Part shown: one piece after another, positions 43,162 to 51,290 of the stretch
Layout: each line of letters starts with the position of its first letter
Numbering within the stretch: position 1 is the first letter of the stretch
Assembly (NCBI GenBank): GCA_022511345.1
Contig: JAFLRR010000001.1
Span: 1-64,000, forward strand
From: Alistipes sp.
GTDB taxonomy: Bacteria; Bacteroidota; Bacteroidia; Bacteroidales; Rikenellaceae
Length of the DNA: 64,000 bases
Reading direction: 5' to 3'
Notes under the pieces: generated by a model
Seen by the model: the letters and a program-made list of their open reading frames with translations, nothing else
What the model was told of the DNA's origin: nothing
Database searches by the model: none
Made by a program: the position numbers and the translations under genes

Positions 43162-43191
43162 CAAATATACGAATTAAAGGCGAGAAAACAA
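43162..43191 (-). promoter_or_regulatory. Promoter of pyrH-frr
   Basis: On the minus strand TTG (43189-43191), 19 bases, TATATTTG (43162-43169). Confidence 0.65.
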
Positions 43192-43230
43192 TAACACCGC
43201 CCGATGAGCACCGCTGGCTCCGAGGCAGAC

Positions 43231-43262
43231 AAACAAAAAAGGACATGTCGGTGACACGTCCT
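43231..43262 (-). terminator. Terminator of the Cys-pair lipoprotein
   Basis: On the minus strand AGGACGTGTC pairs with GACATGTCCT (one G-U) around a three-base loop, followed by TTTTTTGTTT. Confidence 0.8.
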
Positions 43263-43284
43263 CCTGTCTACGGAGAGAAAACGC

Positions 43285-43503
43285 TTACTCTGCAGCAGCC
43301 TCGGTTGCCTCAGCAGCCTCCTCGGCATGCTCGCAGCAAGCCTCGCCCTCTTCCTTGCAGCACTCGCCCTCGCAGCAAGCGCCCTCGCAGCAAGCCTCAA
43401 CCGAAGCAGCCTCAGCCTCGGCTGCCTTCTTGTTGGCATTGCCTCCGCAGCTTACCATGGCCGCAGCGGCAACGATAACGATAAGAGAAAAAATCTTTTT
43501 CAT
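43285..43503 (-). CDS. Small lipoprotein with four Cys-Cys pairs
   Basis: A 72-residue protein with signal peptide and lipobox MVSCGG (Cys at residue 19). The mature part is Ala/Glu/Lys-rich and holds four CC pairs: EACCEGACCEGECCK, then GEACCEH. That leaves eight cysteines besides the lipidated one, all paired, plus a single His and many Glu. The spacing CCx3CCx3CCx6CC suggests soft-metal binding or a disulfide cage. I know no named family. It has its own consensus promoter and terminator, so it is an independent and probably well-expressed gene. Confidence 0.75.
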   Translation of the reverse strand: MKKIFSLIVIVAAAAMVSCGGNANKKAAEAEAASVEACCEGACCEGECCKEEGEACCEHAEEAAEATEAAAE

Positions 43504-43528
43504 AGTCGAATTAGTTTATTGAACGTCA

Positions 43529-43560
43529 CAAAAGTAGATATTCGATTTTTTATATCCAAA
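43529..43560 (-). promoter_or_regulatory. Promoter of the Cys-pair lipoprotein
   Basis: On the minus strand TTTGG (43556-43560), 19 bases, TACTTTTG (43529-43536): a full consensus match. Confidence 0.7.
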
Positions 43561-43583
43561 ATATTTTTAAAATTTTTTACCAA

Positions 43584-44123
43584 TCACCTCTTTTTATCTT
43601 CGCGCGAGGTTGTTTCATCCTCTGCGTTTTCATCGTCGGAGGCCTGAGAATCCTCGGGCACGAAATCCGACAGCGACATCTCGGCGCGAACTACATAGGC
43701 CTTGGGGAACTGGTTGCGCACGCGCGCCAGAAGCATCACGGCCTCCTCCTCGGTGATGCAGTCGCCGGCAGTGACCTTGAAGTAGGGGTTGTCGTAGAAG
43801 CGGTAGACGCGTATGTCGGGAAAAGCCTTCTCGAAAGCCTCCTGCACGGCAATGGAGCTCTCGTTGGCCGAGGCTCCGTTGTCCGAAAAGATACCCAGGC
43901 GGTAGCCGCGGATGCGGGCGTCGGGCGTGCGGCTGCCGTCGGCGCGCCGTATTATCTCGGCAGCATCCGAGGTCTCGGCCACGCTGACAATGCCCTGACG
44001 CGAACCGTCGGCGGCAAATGCCGGCTCGGACAGCCGCTGGCGAAAGGCCGCAACGGTCTGCGCGCCTGCCTCGGCCGAGGCTGCGATGGAGAAAAATGCG
44101 AGTATGGTTGCCAGAAATCTCAT
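43584..44123 (-). CDS. Exported SPOR-like domain protein
   Basis: A 179-residue protein with a signal peptide (cleavage near AEAGAQ). The segment from RGYRLGIFSDNGASANES to YVVRAEMSLSDF has the length and pattern of a SPOR domain (peptidoglycan-binding, strands and helices: YRFYDNPYFKV, EEEAVMLLARVRNQFPKAYVV). SPOR proteins bind denuded septal glycan. The C-terminus is an acidic tail (SQASDDENAEDE). It overlaps the upstream lipoprotein gene by 4 bases (ATGA). Confidence 0.7.
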   Translation of the reverse strand: MRFLATILAFFSIAASAEAGAQTVAAFRQRLSEPAFAADGSRQGIVSVAETSDAAEIIRRADGSRTPDARIRGYRLGIFSDNGASANESSIAVQEAFEKAFPDIRVYRFYDNPYFKVTAGDCITEEEAVMLLARVRNQFPKAYVVRAEMSLSDFVPEDSQASDDENAEDETTSREDKKR

Positions 44124-44626
44124 TGTGTCTGAAAATATGATGAAAACTCCTCTTTTGTCACGCCAAAGATATTAAGAATTTCCGACAAAGAGGACGGACG
44201 CGTATAAATTCTTTGGCTGCGGCCGTCGCCGATGCGCACCACAAAGCCCGCCCGAAGCCGCACCGGCTCCGTATCGCCCGAGAGCAGGCGCCGCCACAGC
44301 GACTGAATGGCCGCCGGGCTGCCGGCGTGAAACTTCATGCGCAACACAGCCGTACTCACCTTGCGGGCGGGCACCGAGACTCCGCCGCGCAGTTCGAGCG
44401 ACAGAAGCCGTCCCGAGGGCGAAAATATCTCGACCGTGCAGCTGTCCAGATGCAGGTCGCGCTTCATGCCGTTGTCCACGCGCAGCGCGATGTCGGCACC
44501 GCTCCATGCGCGGCGCTCGACCGACTCGACAGCCATGACATGCACCTTGCGCAACGCGGCGCGGCCGCACGAAGTGCAGCACAGAAGCACGGCCAGAGAG
44601 GCGATTATAAGGCGTACGGGTCTCAT
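44120..44626 (-). CDS. Small lipoprotein, LEA-like beta fold
   Basis: A 168-residue protein with lipobox CCTSC after the signal peptide. The mature domain (DIALRVDNGMKRDLHLDSCT, then VEIFSPSGRLL) resembles the LEA-14/WHy beta-sandwich pattern in which polar contributions are compared between strands; this is a weak resemblance. It overlaps the ubiE gene by 4 bases upstream and the SPOR gene by 4 bases downstream, so all three are translated in step. Confidence 0.6.
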   Translation of the reverse strand: MRPVRLIIASLAVLLCCTSCGRAALRKVHVMAVESVERRAWSGADIALRVDNGMKRDLHLDSCTVEIFSPSGRLLSLELRGGVSVPARKVSTAVLRMKFHAGSPAAIQSLWRRLLSGDTEPVRLRAGFVVRIGDGRSQRIYTRPSSLSEILNIFGVTKEEFSSYFQTQ

Positions 44627-45342
44627 GGTTTGAAGGCTGTATAGATGTGAACGGTTCCGAATGTCAGGCTGCGGATGCGGCAGCCGGTGAAACCCGCCTC
44701 GTGCAGCATCGCGGCAAAGCGTTCGGGCTGCGGGAACTCCTCGATGGAGGCCGGCAGGTAGCGGTAGGCGGCCGCATCGTCCGACACGGCGGCGCCGATG
44801 CGCGGCAGAAGCATCCGGGCATAGAGGTTGTAGAGAGTGCGGACTGCGGCATTGCGCGGCACCGAGAGCTCCAGCACCGCAAGCATACCCCCGCTGCGCA
44901 GCACGCGCAGCAGCTCGCGCAGGCCAGCACCGATGTCGCCGAAGTTGCGCACGCCGAAGGCCACCGTGACGGCGTCGAAGCTGCCGTCGGCAGCCGACAG
45001 ATGCTCGGCATCGCCGCACTCGAAGCCCACACTCCGCCCGGGCAGGGCGGCGGCGGCCTTGCGGCGGGCCTCCTCGAGCATATTCTCGGAGAGGTCGACA
45101 CCGGTGACCTCGGCATCCTTTATGCGGCGGGCCAGGGCTATCGACAGGTCGCCAGTGCCGGCAGCCACGTCGAGAATGCGTCGGGGCGAAGTCTCGGCCA
45201 CAAGCCGCACCGTGCGGCGGCGCCACCACCCATCCAGACCAAGGGACATGGTGCGGTTGAGTCCGTCGTATGTCGGGGCGATGCGGTCGAACATGTCGCG
45301 AATCTGCTCCTTTTTGGTTTTGTCGTTGTCGTAGGGTTTCAT
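44623..45342 (-). CDS. menG: Demethylmenaquinone methyltransferase (UbiE/MenG)
   Basis: Methylates demethylmenaquinone to menaquinone, the last step of the quinone pathway in these anaerobes. The 239-residue protein has the UbiE signatures MFDRIAPTYDGLNRTMSLG and SAM site DVAAGTGDLSIALA, then VAFGVRNFGD. The start at MKPYDNDKTK is just 2 bases after the permease stop. Downstream lipoprotein overlaps by 4 bases. Confidence 0.92.
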   Translation of the reverse strand: MKPYDNDKTKKEQIRDMFDRIAPTYDGLNRTMSLGLDGWWRRRTVRLVAETSPRRILDVAAGTGDLSIALARRIKDAEVTGVDLSENMLEEARRKAAAALPGRSVGFECGDAEHLSAADGSFDAVTVAFGVRNFGDIGAGLRELLRVLRSGGMLAVLELSVPRNAAVRTLYNLYARMLLPRIGAAVSDDAAAYRYLPASIEEFPQPERFAAMLHEAGFTGCRIRSLTFGTVHIYTAFKP

Positions 45343-45344
45343 CG

Positions 45345-46574
45345 TCAGTCGTATCTGAGAGCCTTTTCGGGCTTTATGCCCGACGCTATGCGGACGGGCA
45401 GCGCCATGACGGCCACGATGGCCGCCAGCGAGCAGAGGTCGAGAAGAATCACATGCCACGGCACCACATCGACCGGCACCTCCGAGAGCAGGTAGCCGGC
45501 AGAGTCGAGCCGCAAAGGCTTGAAAAAGCGTTGCACGGCGCAGAGCGCCAGTCCCGCAGCGTTGCCCCACAGGATTCCGCGCAGAGCTATTGCCGCGGCG
45601 CGGTAGAGGAAGACGCGCTGCAGCGACACATCGCTCATGCCCAGCGTCTTGAGCAGGCCCACCGTGCGCGTGCGCTCGAGCACTATGATCAGCAGCGCCG
45701 TGGCCATGTTGAAGAGCGCCACCACGGCCATGACGGCTATCACCACGGCGGCATTGACGTCGTGCGTGCGCAGCCAGTCGAAAATGCCGGGGTTGAGTTC
45801 GACGATGTTGCGGGCGTAGAGCGTGCCGTCGCCGCACCAGGCCAGCGTGTCGTTGAGCCGCGCGGTGAGCTCGTCGATACGGCCGAAGCCGTCGAGCCGA
45901 ACCTCGTAACCCGAAATCTGCCCCGCATCCGGGCCGGCGATGCGGGCCACGTTGCGCATGTCGGTCAGGGCCAGCGCCTCAAGTTCGTCCATGCCGGTCG
46001 AGTAGATGCCCGTGACACGGTAGCGGTCGCGGCGTGCATCGCCGTCGGCAGCAAGGAAAACGGTCTCGACCCTGTCGCCGGGCGAAAGTTCCAGAAGATC
46101 GGCCGTGGTGCGCGATATGAGGATATCTTTGGTGCGCTGTTCGCCCCCGACGGCGGGCAGTTCGCCCCGGGAGAGCATCTCGGCGAAGAATGTATCCTCA
46201 TAGCCGCCCTCGATACCCTTGAGCAGAAAGCCCTGCATGGCCTTTTCGGAACGGATTACGCCTCCCGCCGAGACGAACGGCCGCACCGACTCGATGCCCG
46301 GGATTGCGGCCATGGCCTCCTCAGTCGAGGCATCGCGTCCGAAAGGCGTCGGCGAGAGCGGCTCGGAGCCGAAAGGTGCCACGACGATGTGGGCGCCCAT
46401 GCCCGAGAGCCGTCGCGAGATTTCGGTGGCGAAGCCAGTGATGACGGCCAGCGTGATTATCATCACGGCCACGCCAAGCGCCACCGACACCACGGCTATG
46501 CGCTCGGCTGCCGAGCGTCCGCGGCCCGAGGGCGAGGTGGATATTCTGCGCGATATGAAGAGTTCGGGATTCAT
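45345..46574 (-). CDS. FtsX-like ABC permease, LolC/LolE type
   Basis: A 409-residue permease with an N-terminal membrane helix (IAVVSVALGVAVMIITLAVITGF), a periplasmic MacB/Lol-type domain and three C-terminal helices (AVVIAVMAVVALFNMATALLIIVLERTR is typical, with GLLKTLGMS). LolCDE moves lipoproteins to the outer membrane; the ATPase partner is not nearby. The start at MNPELFISRRI matches family N-termini. It heads the run permease-menG-lipoprotein-SPOR protein. Confidence 0.83.
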   Translation of the reverse strand: MNPELFISRRISTSPSGRGRSAAERIAVVSVALGVAVMIITLAVITGFATEISRRLSGMGAHIVVAPFGSEPLSPTPFGRDASTEEAMAAIPGIESVRPFVSAGGVIRSEKAMQGFLLKGIEGGYEDTFFAEMLSRGELPAVGGEQRTKDILISRTTADLLELSPGDRVETVFLAADGDARRDRYRVTGIYSTGMDELEALALTDMRNVARIAGPDAGQISGYEVRLDGFGRIDELTARLNDTLAWCGDGTLYARNIVELNPGIFDWLRTHDVNAAVVIAVMAVVALFNMATALLIIVLERTRTVGLLKTLGMSDVSLQRVFLYRAAAIALRGILWGNAAGLALCAVQRFFKPLRLDSAGYLLSEVPVDVVPWHVILLDLCSLAAIVAVMALPVRIASGIKPEKALRYD

Positions 46575-46609
46575 ATTTGCATGCAAGCGGCCGCACGTCG
46601 GGGGCCGCA

Positions 46610-46641
46610 TTGCAAAGTAACGCAAAATTTTCTTACTTTTG
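46610..46641 (+). promoter_or_regulatory. Promoter of the zinc peptidase operon
   Basis: TTG (46610-46612), 21 bases, TACTTTTG (46634-46641). Confidence 0.55.
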
Positions 46642-46705
46642 CCGTCGACAACGACTTATTTGTCGCAAACATACCGTAAATAACTAATCAAACAAGCAGC
46701 GAATC

Positions 46706-47464
46706 ATGTCGGAATTCATTCTTCAGGCCGGATACTACGGCTACCAGAGCGGTGCATATGCGCCTGCAGCAGCAAACTACGGAATGTACGGATTGATGAT
46801 TGTGATTGCCATTGCCGGCTACGCCGTACAGGCACGGCTGCAGTCGGTATTCTCGAAATATTCGAAAGAGCCAATGCCCGGCGGACTGACCGGCGCTCAG
46901 ATGGCCGAGAAGATGTTGCGCGAGAACAATGTGCACAACGTCAAAATCACGCACGTAAGCGGTCACCTGACCGACCACTTCAACCCCGCCACTATGACCG
47001 TAAACCTGAGCGACAGCGTCTACTCGAGCAGCTCGATAGCCGCCGTGGCCGTGGCATGCCACGAGTGCGGCCACGCCGTGCAGCATGCCCAGGGATACGC
47101 TCCGCTGGTGCTGCGCTCGCAGCTGGTGCCCGTGGTCAACATATCGTCGCGGCTGGCTACCATAGTGATACTGGTCGGCATAGGCATCATGGCCGCCACT
47201 AACAACGAAACGGTCTGCTGGATAGGAGTGGGCATGATAGGCATGTCGGCACTCTTCTCGATAGTCACCCTGCCGGTCGAGTACAACGCCTCGGCGCGGG
47301 CTCTGGCGTGGCTCACCCGAACGCGCATGCTCAATGACCGACAGATGGAGGGCGCCCGCACCTCGCTGCGCTGGGCTGCCAGAACATATCTGGTAGCAGC
47401 CATATCGGCCGTAGCCACGGTGCTCTATTACGTGATGCTCATCTTCGGACGTCGCAATGACTGA
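46706..47464 (+). CDS. Membrane zinc metallopeptidase (YugP family)
   Basis: A 252-residue membrane protein of the YugP/PF04298 group. It has the HExxH motif in ACHECGHAVQHAQGY (about residues 113-127), four to five hydrophobic helices and a conserved VEYNASARALAWL near the end. Substrates are unknown. It overlaps the SGNH gene by 8 bases, so it probably belongs to the same operon. Confidence 0.88.
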   Translation: MSEFILQAGYYGYQSGAYAPAAANYGMYGLMIVIAIAGYAVQARLQSVFSKYSKEPMPGGLTGAQMAEKMLRENNVHNVKITHVSGHLTDHFNPATMTVNLSDSVYSSSSIAAVAVACHECGHAVQHAQGYAPLVLRSQLVPVVNISSRLATIVILVGIGIMAATNNETVCWIGVGMIGMSALFSIVTLPVEYNASARALAWLTRTRMLNDRQMEGARTSLRWAARTYLVAAISAVATVLYYVMLIFGRRND

Positions 47465-49034
47465 CAATCAGAGCGAGAACCTTGTTGCAAGGGTGTGGAA
47501 AGCGGGGGCTGCGGTAATCGCGCTGCTCGTGGCCGCGGCATTCATTCCGCCGATAGAGGTCTGCGGCACGATGCTGCGACGGGCCAACATACTCTCCGCC
47601 CTGATGACATTCGACGACACGTCCCTCATCTCCGACGTCGACGAGACGGCCTCGGAAGCTACGGCCGAGGAGCTCGAAGCCGTGGACATGGAGCGCATAA
47701 CGGCCGAGATTGCGGCCGACACCATTCCTGCGGCCGAGGAGATTCTCTCGTTCGAGTGGGTGATAGATGTTCCGGCCGAACGTCAGGCCAGAGAGCCGGC
47801 CGATGGTGCGGAGCCTCTGACTGCCGGAATCACTGCCGTGGAGGATTTCGGCGGCGACGATTCGCCCTTCGCTCGCTTTTTGGACAAGCTCGAAGCGGGC
47901 AACGAGCCCGTGAGGATAGCCGTGGCGGGAGACTCGTTCATCGAGGGCGACATAATGACATGCGACCTGCGGCTGCTGTTGCAGCAGAGATTCGGAACCG
48001 AATCGGACGCCACGGGATTCGCGCCGGCCAGTTCGCCTCTGACGGCATTCCGCCGCACGGTCAAGACCCGCTCGTCGGGCTGGAGTTCATACAACGTCAT
48101 GCAGCAGCAGAGCACCCCGGCCGCAGCTGCGGACAAATACATGCTCGGCGGATGGGTGTCGCTGCCGGCAGCGGGAGCCTCGACACGCTGGGAGCCCGCC
48201 GCATACGGCACAGGCGTCGCGCCCAGAGCCTCGCACGTGGACATATACCTGCTCTCGCCCTCGCACAGCCGCACCGAGGTAATCATCAACGACACGCTGC
48301 GCCGGCCCTTCGAGATTGCCGGCTCGCCCAAGCTGCGCCGCATAAGCGTCACGGCACCCGCCATAGCCTCGGCCGAGTTGCGAGTCATATCGCCCGGCGA
48401 GGGATTCATCGGCTACGGAGCCTCGTTCCGCGGCGACGGCGTGACCGTAGACAACTACTCGGTGCGCAGCAACAGCGGACAGGCGCTGCTGAGAATGAAC
48501 CACTCGCTCAACGCGCAGCTCGACCGCTTCACTCCCTATGACCTTGTGATTCTGCAATACGGCCTCAACATCATGCAGCAGGGCCGCCACAACTACGACA
48601 GCTACACCGTCCAGGTCGAGAAGATGACCGAACTGGTGCGCGGCTGCTTCCCCGCGGCGGCGGTGCTCATCATGGGCGTGAGCGACCGTTCGGTCAAATC
48701 GGACGACGGCAGCTTCGTGCGCATCGACGCGCTGCCATACCTGGATGAGGCTCAGCGCGAAGCGGCCCGCAGAACGGGCTCCGCATTCTGGAGCACGAGC
48801 GCAGCCATGCAGATAGAGGGCGGCATGGCCCGATTCGTGGCCGAGGGCTGCGCCGGCAAGGATTATACGCACATAAACTACCGCGGCGGAGAGCGCATAG
48901 CGCGTGCGCTCTGCCAGGCCATATGCGCCGCCGCAGAGGCCCGGCCGCGCGCCATCGAGCGGCGCGAGGCGATGAAATTCAGGGCTGAGGAGCTGTTCGA
49001 GCGCGACGATATAGGCCTCAAGGCCGAACTGTAA
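47457..49034 (+). CDS. Membrane-anchored SGNH/GDSL hydrolase, acyl-transfer partner of MBOAT
   Basis: A 525-residue protein: N-terminal membrane anchor (VIALLVAAAFIPPIEV), an acidic linker of about 100 residues, then an SGNH domain with VAGDSFIEGDIM (nucleophile Ser) and a C-terminal catalytic DxxH in GKDYTHINYRG. A beta-sandwich insert of about 150 residues separates the blocks. In alginate and other exopolysaccharide systems, SGNH proteins (AlgJ/AlgX) work with an MBOAT protein to O-acetylate the polymer; here the MBOAT gene follows 13 bases later. The substrate is unknown. Confidence 0.82.
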   Translation: MTDNQSENLVARVWKAGAAVIALLVAAAFIPPIEVCGTMLRRANILSALMTFDDTSLISDVDETASEATAEELEAVDMERITAEIAADTIPAAEEILSFEWVIDVPAERQAREPADGAEPLTAGITAVEDFGGDDSPFARFLDKLEAGNEPVRIAVAGDSFIEGDIMTCDLRLLLQQRFGTESDATGFAPASSPLTAFRRTVKTRSSGWSSYNVMQQQSTPAAAADKYMLGGWVSLPAAGASTRWEPAAYGTGVAPRASHVDIYLLSPSHSRTEVIINDTLRRPFEIAGSPKLRRISVTAPAIASAELRVISPGEGFIGYGASFRGDGVTVDNYSVRSNSGQALLRMNHSLNAQLDRFTPYDLVILQYGLNIMQQGRHNYDSYTVQVEKMTELVRGCFPAAAVLIMGVSDRSVKSDDGSFVRIDALPYLDEAQREAARRTGSAFWSTSAAMQIEGGMARFVAEGCAGKDYTHINYRGGERIARALCQAICAAAEARPRAIERREAMKFRAEELFERDDIGLKAEL

Positions 49035-49047
49035 AAACCGAAACGAG

Positions 49048-50550
49048 ATGATGCTGCCGACAACAGAATCCGTTGCAGAGAGCCTGCAGAAGCTGCAGCT
49101 CTACGACCCGGCGCATCCGATGATATTCGCCAGCGGCCTGTTTCTGTTTCTATTCACGGCCTTCGCGGCCGTATACGCCCTGCTGCAGCGCAGGGATTCG
49201 GCACGAATAATCTATGTCATACTCTTCTCGCTCTACTTCTACTACAAGTCGAGCGGATGGTATCTGCTGCTGCTCATATTCACCGCCACGAGCGACTTTC
49301 TGCTCGCGCGCCGCACGGCGGCTGCCGCGACAAAAAGGGCCAGGAAGTGGTGGACGGCGGCCAGCGTGACGATAAACCTCGGCATGCTCGGCTGGTTCAA
49401 GTACGCCAACTTCTTCGCCGATATGGCTGCCGAGCTCTTCGGCCGCAATTTCCCCGACTTCGGGGCCATATTCCTGCCGGTGGGAATATCGTTCTTCGTA
49501 TTCCAGTCGATGAGCTACACCATAGACGTATACCGCGGAACGCTCAAGCCGCTGGACCGCTGGACCGACTATCTGTTCTACATATCCTTCTTCCCGCAGC
49601 TGGTGGCCGGCCCCATAGTTCGCGCCCGCGACTTCATACCGCAGATACGGCGCCACCCGCAGGTCACGCGCCGCATGTTCGGCACCGGACTCTGTCTGAT
49701 ACTGGCCGGACTGGTCAAGAAGGCAATAATCTCGGACTACATATCGCTCAACTTCGTCGACAGGGTCTTCGACCAGCCGCTGCTATACTCGGGATTCGAG
49801 TGTCTGACTGCAATTTACGGCTATGCGCTGCAAATCTACTGCGACTTCTCGGGATACTCCGACATGGCCACGGGACTGGCTCTGCTGCTCGGATTCCACT
49901 TCCCGAAAAACTTCGACGCGCCATACAAGTCGGCAACCATAACAGAGTTCTGGCGCAGGTGGCACATATCGCTGTCGACATGGCTGCGCGACTACCTCTA
50001 CATATCGCTCGGCGGCAACCGCAAGGGCCGCCTGAGGACCTATGTCAACCTGATGACAACCATGCTGCTGGGCGGATTGTGGCACGGCGCGGCCGTAAGG
50101 TTCGTGCTGTGGGGCGCACTGCACGGCGCGGCGCTCGCGCTGCACAAGGCCTGGCTGCAGGCGGTGCCTCGAGCCAAGGTGTTCGGCGCGGAGATGCCCC
50201 TGCTGCGACGGGTGGCGGGCATGGTTCTGACCTTCAACATCGTATCTTTAGGCTGGCTGCTCTTCCGTGCGGCCGACATGCAGACCGCGGCAGAGATGCT
50301 CGGACGCATATTCCACGACTTCAACGCTCCTCTCGTGCCGCAGGTGGTGGCGGGCTACTCGACAGTCTTCCTGCTCATGGCCGCAGGATATGTCATGCAC
50401 ATGATGCCCGCAAGAGCCGATGAGGCGCTGCGCGAACGTATGGTCAAGGCTCCGTTCGCGCTGCAGGTCATAGCCGCGGCGGTGACCATATGGTGCCTCA
50501 TGCAGGTAAATTCGGCCGATATTCAACCGTTCATATATTTTCAGTTCTGA
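49048..50550 (+). CDS. MBOAT O-acyltransferase (AlgI/DltB-like)
   Basis: A 500-residue multispanning protein with the family motifs FPQLVAGPIVRARDFIPQ, CDFSGYSDMATG, FWRRWHISLSTWLRDYLYI and the catalytic-region histidine in GGLWHGAAVRFVLWGALHG. It moves acyl groups from the cytoplasm for transfer to an exported glycan or teichoic-like polymer by the SGNH partner. Its stop overlaps the PAP2 start (TGATG). Confidence 0.93.
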   Translation: MMLPTTESVAESLQKLQLYDPAHPMIFASGLFLFLFTAFAAVYALLQRRDSARIIYVILFSLYFYYKSSGWYLLLLIFTATSDFLLARRTAAAATKRARKWWTAASVTINLGMLGWFKYANFFADMAAELFGRNFPDFGAIFLPVGISFFVFQSMSYTIDVYRGTLKPLDRWTDYLFYISFFPQLVAGPIVRARDFIPQIRRHPQVTRRMFGTGLCLILAGLVKKAIISDYISLNFVDRVFDQPLLYSGFECLTAIYGYALQIYCDFSGYSDMATGLALLLGFHFPKNFDAPYKSATITEFWRRWHISLSTWLRDYLYISLGGNRKGRLRTYVNLMTTMLLGGLWHGAAVRFVLWGALHGAALALHKAWLQAVPRAKVFGAEMPLLRRVAGMVLTFNIVSLGWLLFRAADMQTAAEMLGRIFHDFNAPLVPQVVAGYSTVFLLMAAGYVMHMMPARADEALRERMVKAPFALQVIAAAVTIWCLMQVNSADIQPFIYFQF

Positions 50551-51200
50551 TGCAATACACCGATTACACTTTCGACCACGGACTCTTCATGCTGCTCAAC
50601 TTCGACGGCGGAGAGACGATGGACCGTCTGATGCAGGCCGTATCTGGCACTGCCATGTGGATACCCATGTACCTGCTGATGCTGTGGATGGTATGGCGGC
50701 GGTACGGGTTGCGCGGAGCGTTATGGTTCGTAGCGGCGGCGGCTCTGGCCATGGGTCTCTCGGACATGATATGCGGAATATTCAAGCACAGCGGCCTGCT
50801 CAAGAACCTCTGGCCATCGTTTCCGCCGCGCTGGAGGCCCATGTTCACGCCCGCGCTCGAAGGACTCGACATAACGCCCGACTCGCTGATGGCCTGGCGC
50901 ATGAATCCCACGCCCGAACTGCCGCACGCGGTCCACGTGATAGCGGCAGGCAGCCGCTACGGCACCGTCTCCGCGCATGCCGCAACGATAGGCTCGGTGG
51001 CGCTCCTCTCGGCCGGAGCCATAAGGCACAGGGGCTGGAGCGCGGCCATGGCCATAATCACGCTGCTGATATGCTACTCGCGCATATATCTGGCCAAACA
51101 CTTCCCCGGGGACATAGTGCTCGGACTGCTCACGGGCGTCGTCACGGGATATGCCGCACTGCTGCTGTGGCGCCGCTTCGGGCAAAGCAGCCGCAGGTGA
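50550..51200 (+). CDS. PAP2-family membrane phosphatase
   Basis: A 216-residue phosphatase with about six helices. The three PAP2 blocks are present in altered but recognisable form: WRPMFTP (KxxxxxxRP type), RYGTVSAHAA (PSGH type) and SRIYLAKHFPGDIVLG (SRxxxxxHxxxD). Enzymes of this type dephosphorylate undecaprenyl diphosphate or lipid A. Last gene of the peptidase-SGNH-MBOAT-PAP2 operon; its start overlaps the MBOAT stop. Confidence 0.88.
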   Translation: MQYTDYTFDHGLFMLLNFDGGETMDRLMQAVSGTAMWIPMYLLMLWMVWRRYGLRGALWFVAAAALAMGLSDMICGIFKHSGLLKNLWPSFPPRWRPMFTPALEGLDITPDSLMAWRMNPTPELPHAVHVIAAGSRYGTVSAHAATIGSVALLSAGAIRHRGWSAAMAIITLLICYSRIYLAKHFPGDIVLGLLTGVVTGYAALLLWRRFGQSSRR

Positions 51201-51210
51201 AGGCTGCATA

Positions 51211-51240
51211 TTGCCGTTAAGCAAATTTTCACTACTTTTG
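51211..51240 (+). promoter_or_regulatory. Promoter of lysS
   Basis: TTG (51211-51213), 19 bases, TACTTTTG (51233-51240). Confidence 0.65.
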
Positions 51241-51290
51241 TCACGACTTTCGCGCGCGCACGCAGTGTGCGCTATGCAAACGATACTACT

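Noticed and set aside
43137..43439. N-terminal extension of pyrH by about 100 codons
   Set aside because: The extension is Arg/Ala/Leu repeats read antisense through the Cys-pair lipoprotein, and a consensus pyrH promoter and a terminator lie inside it.
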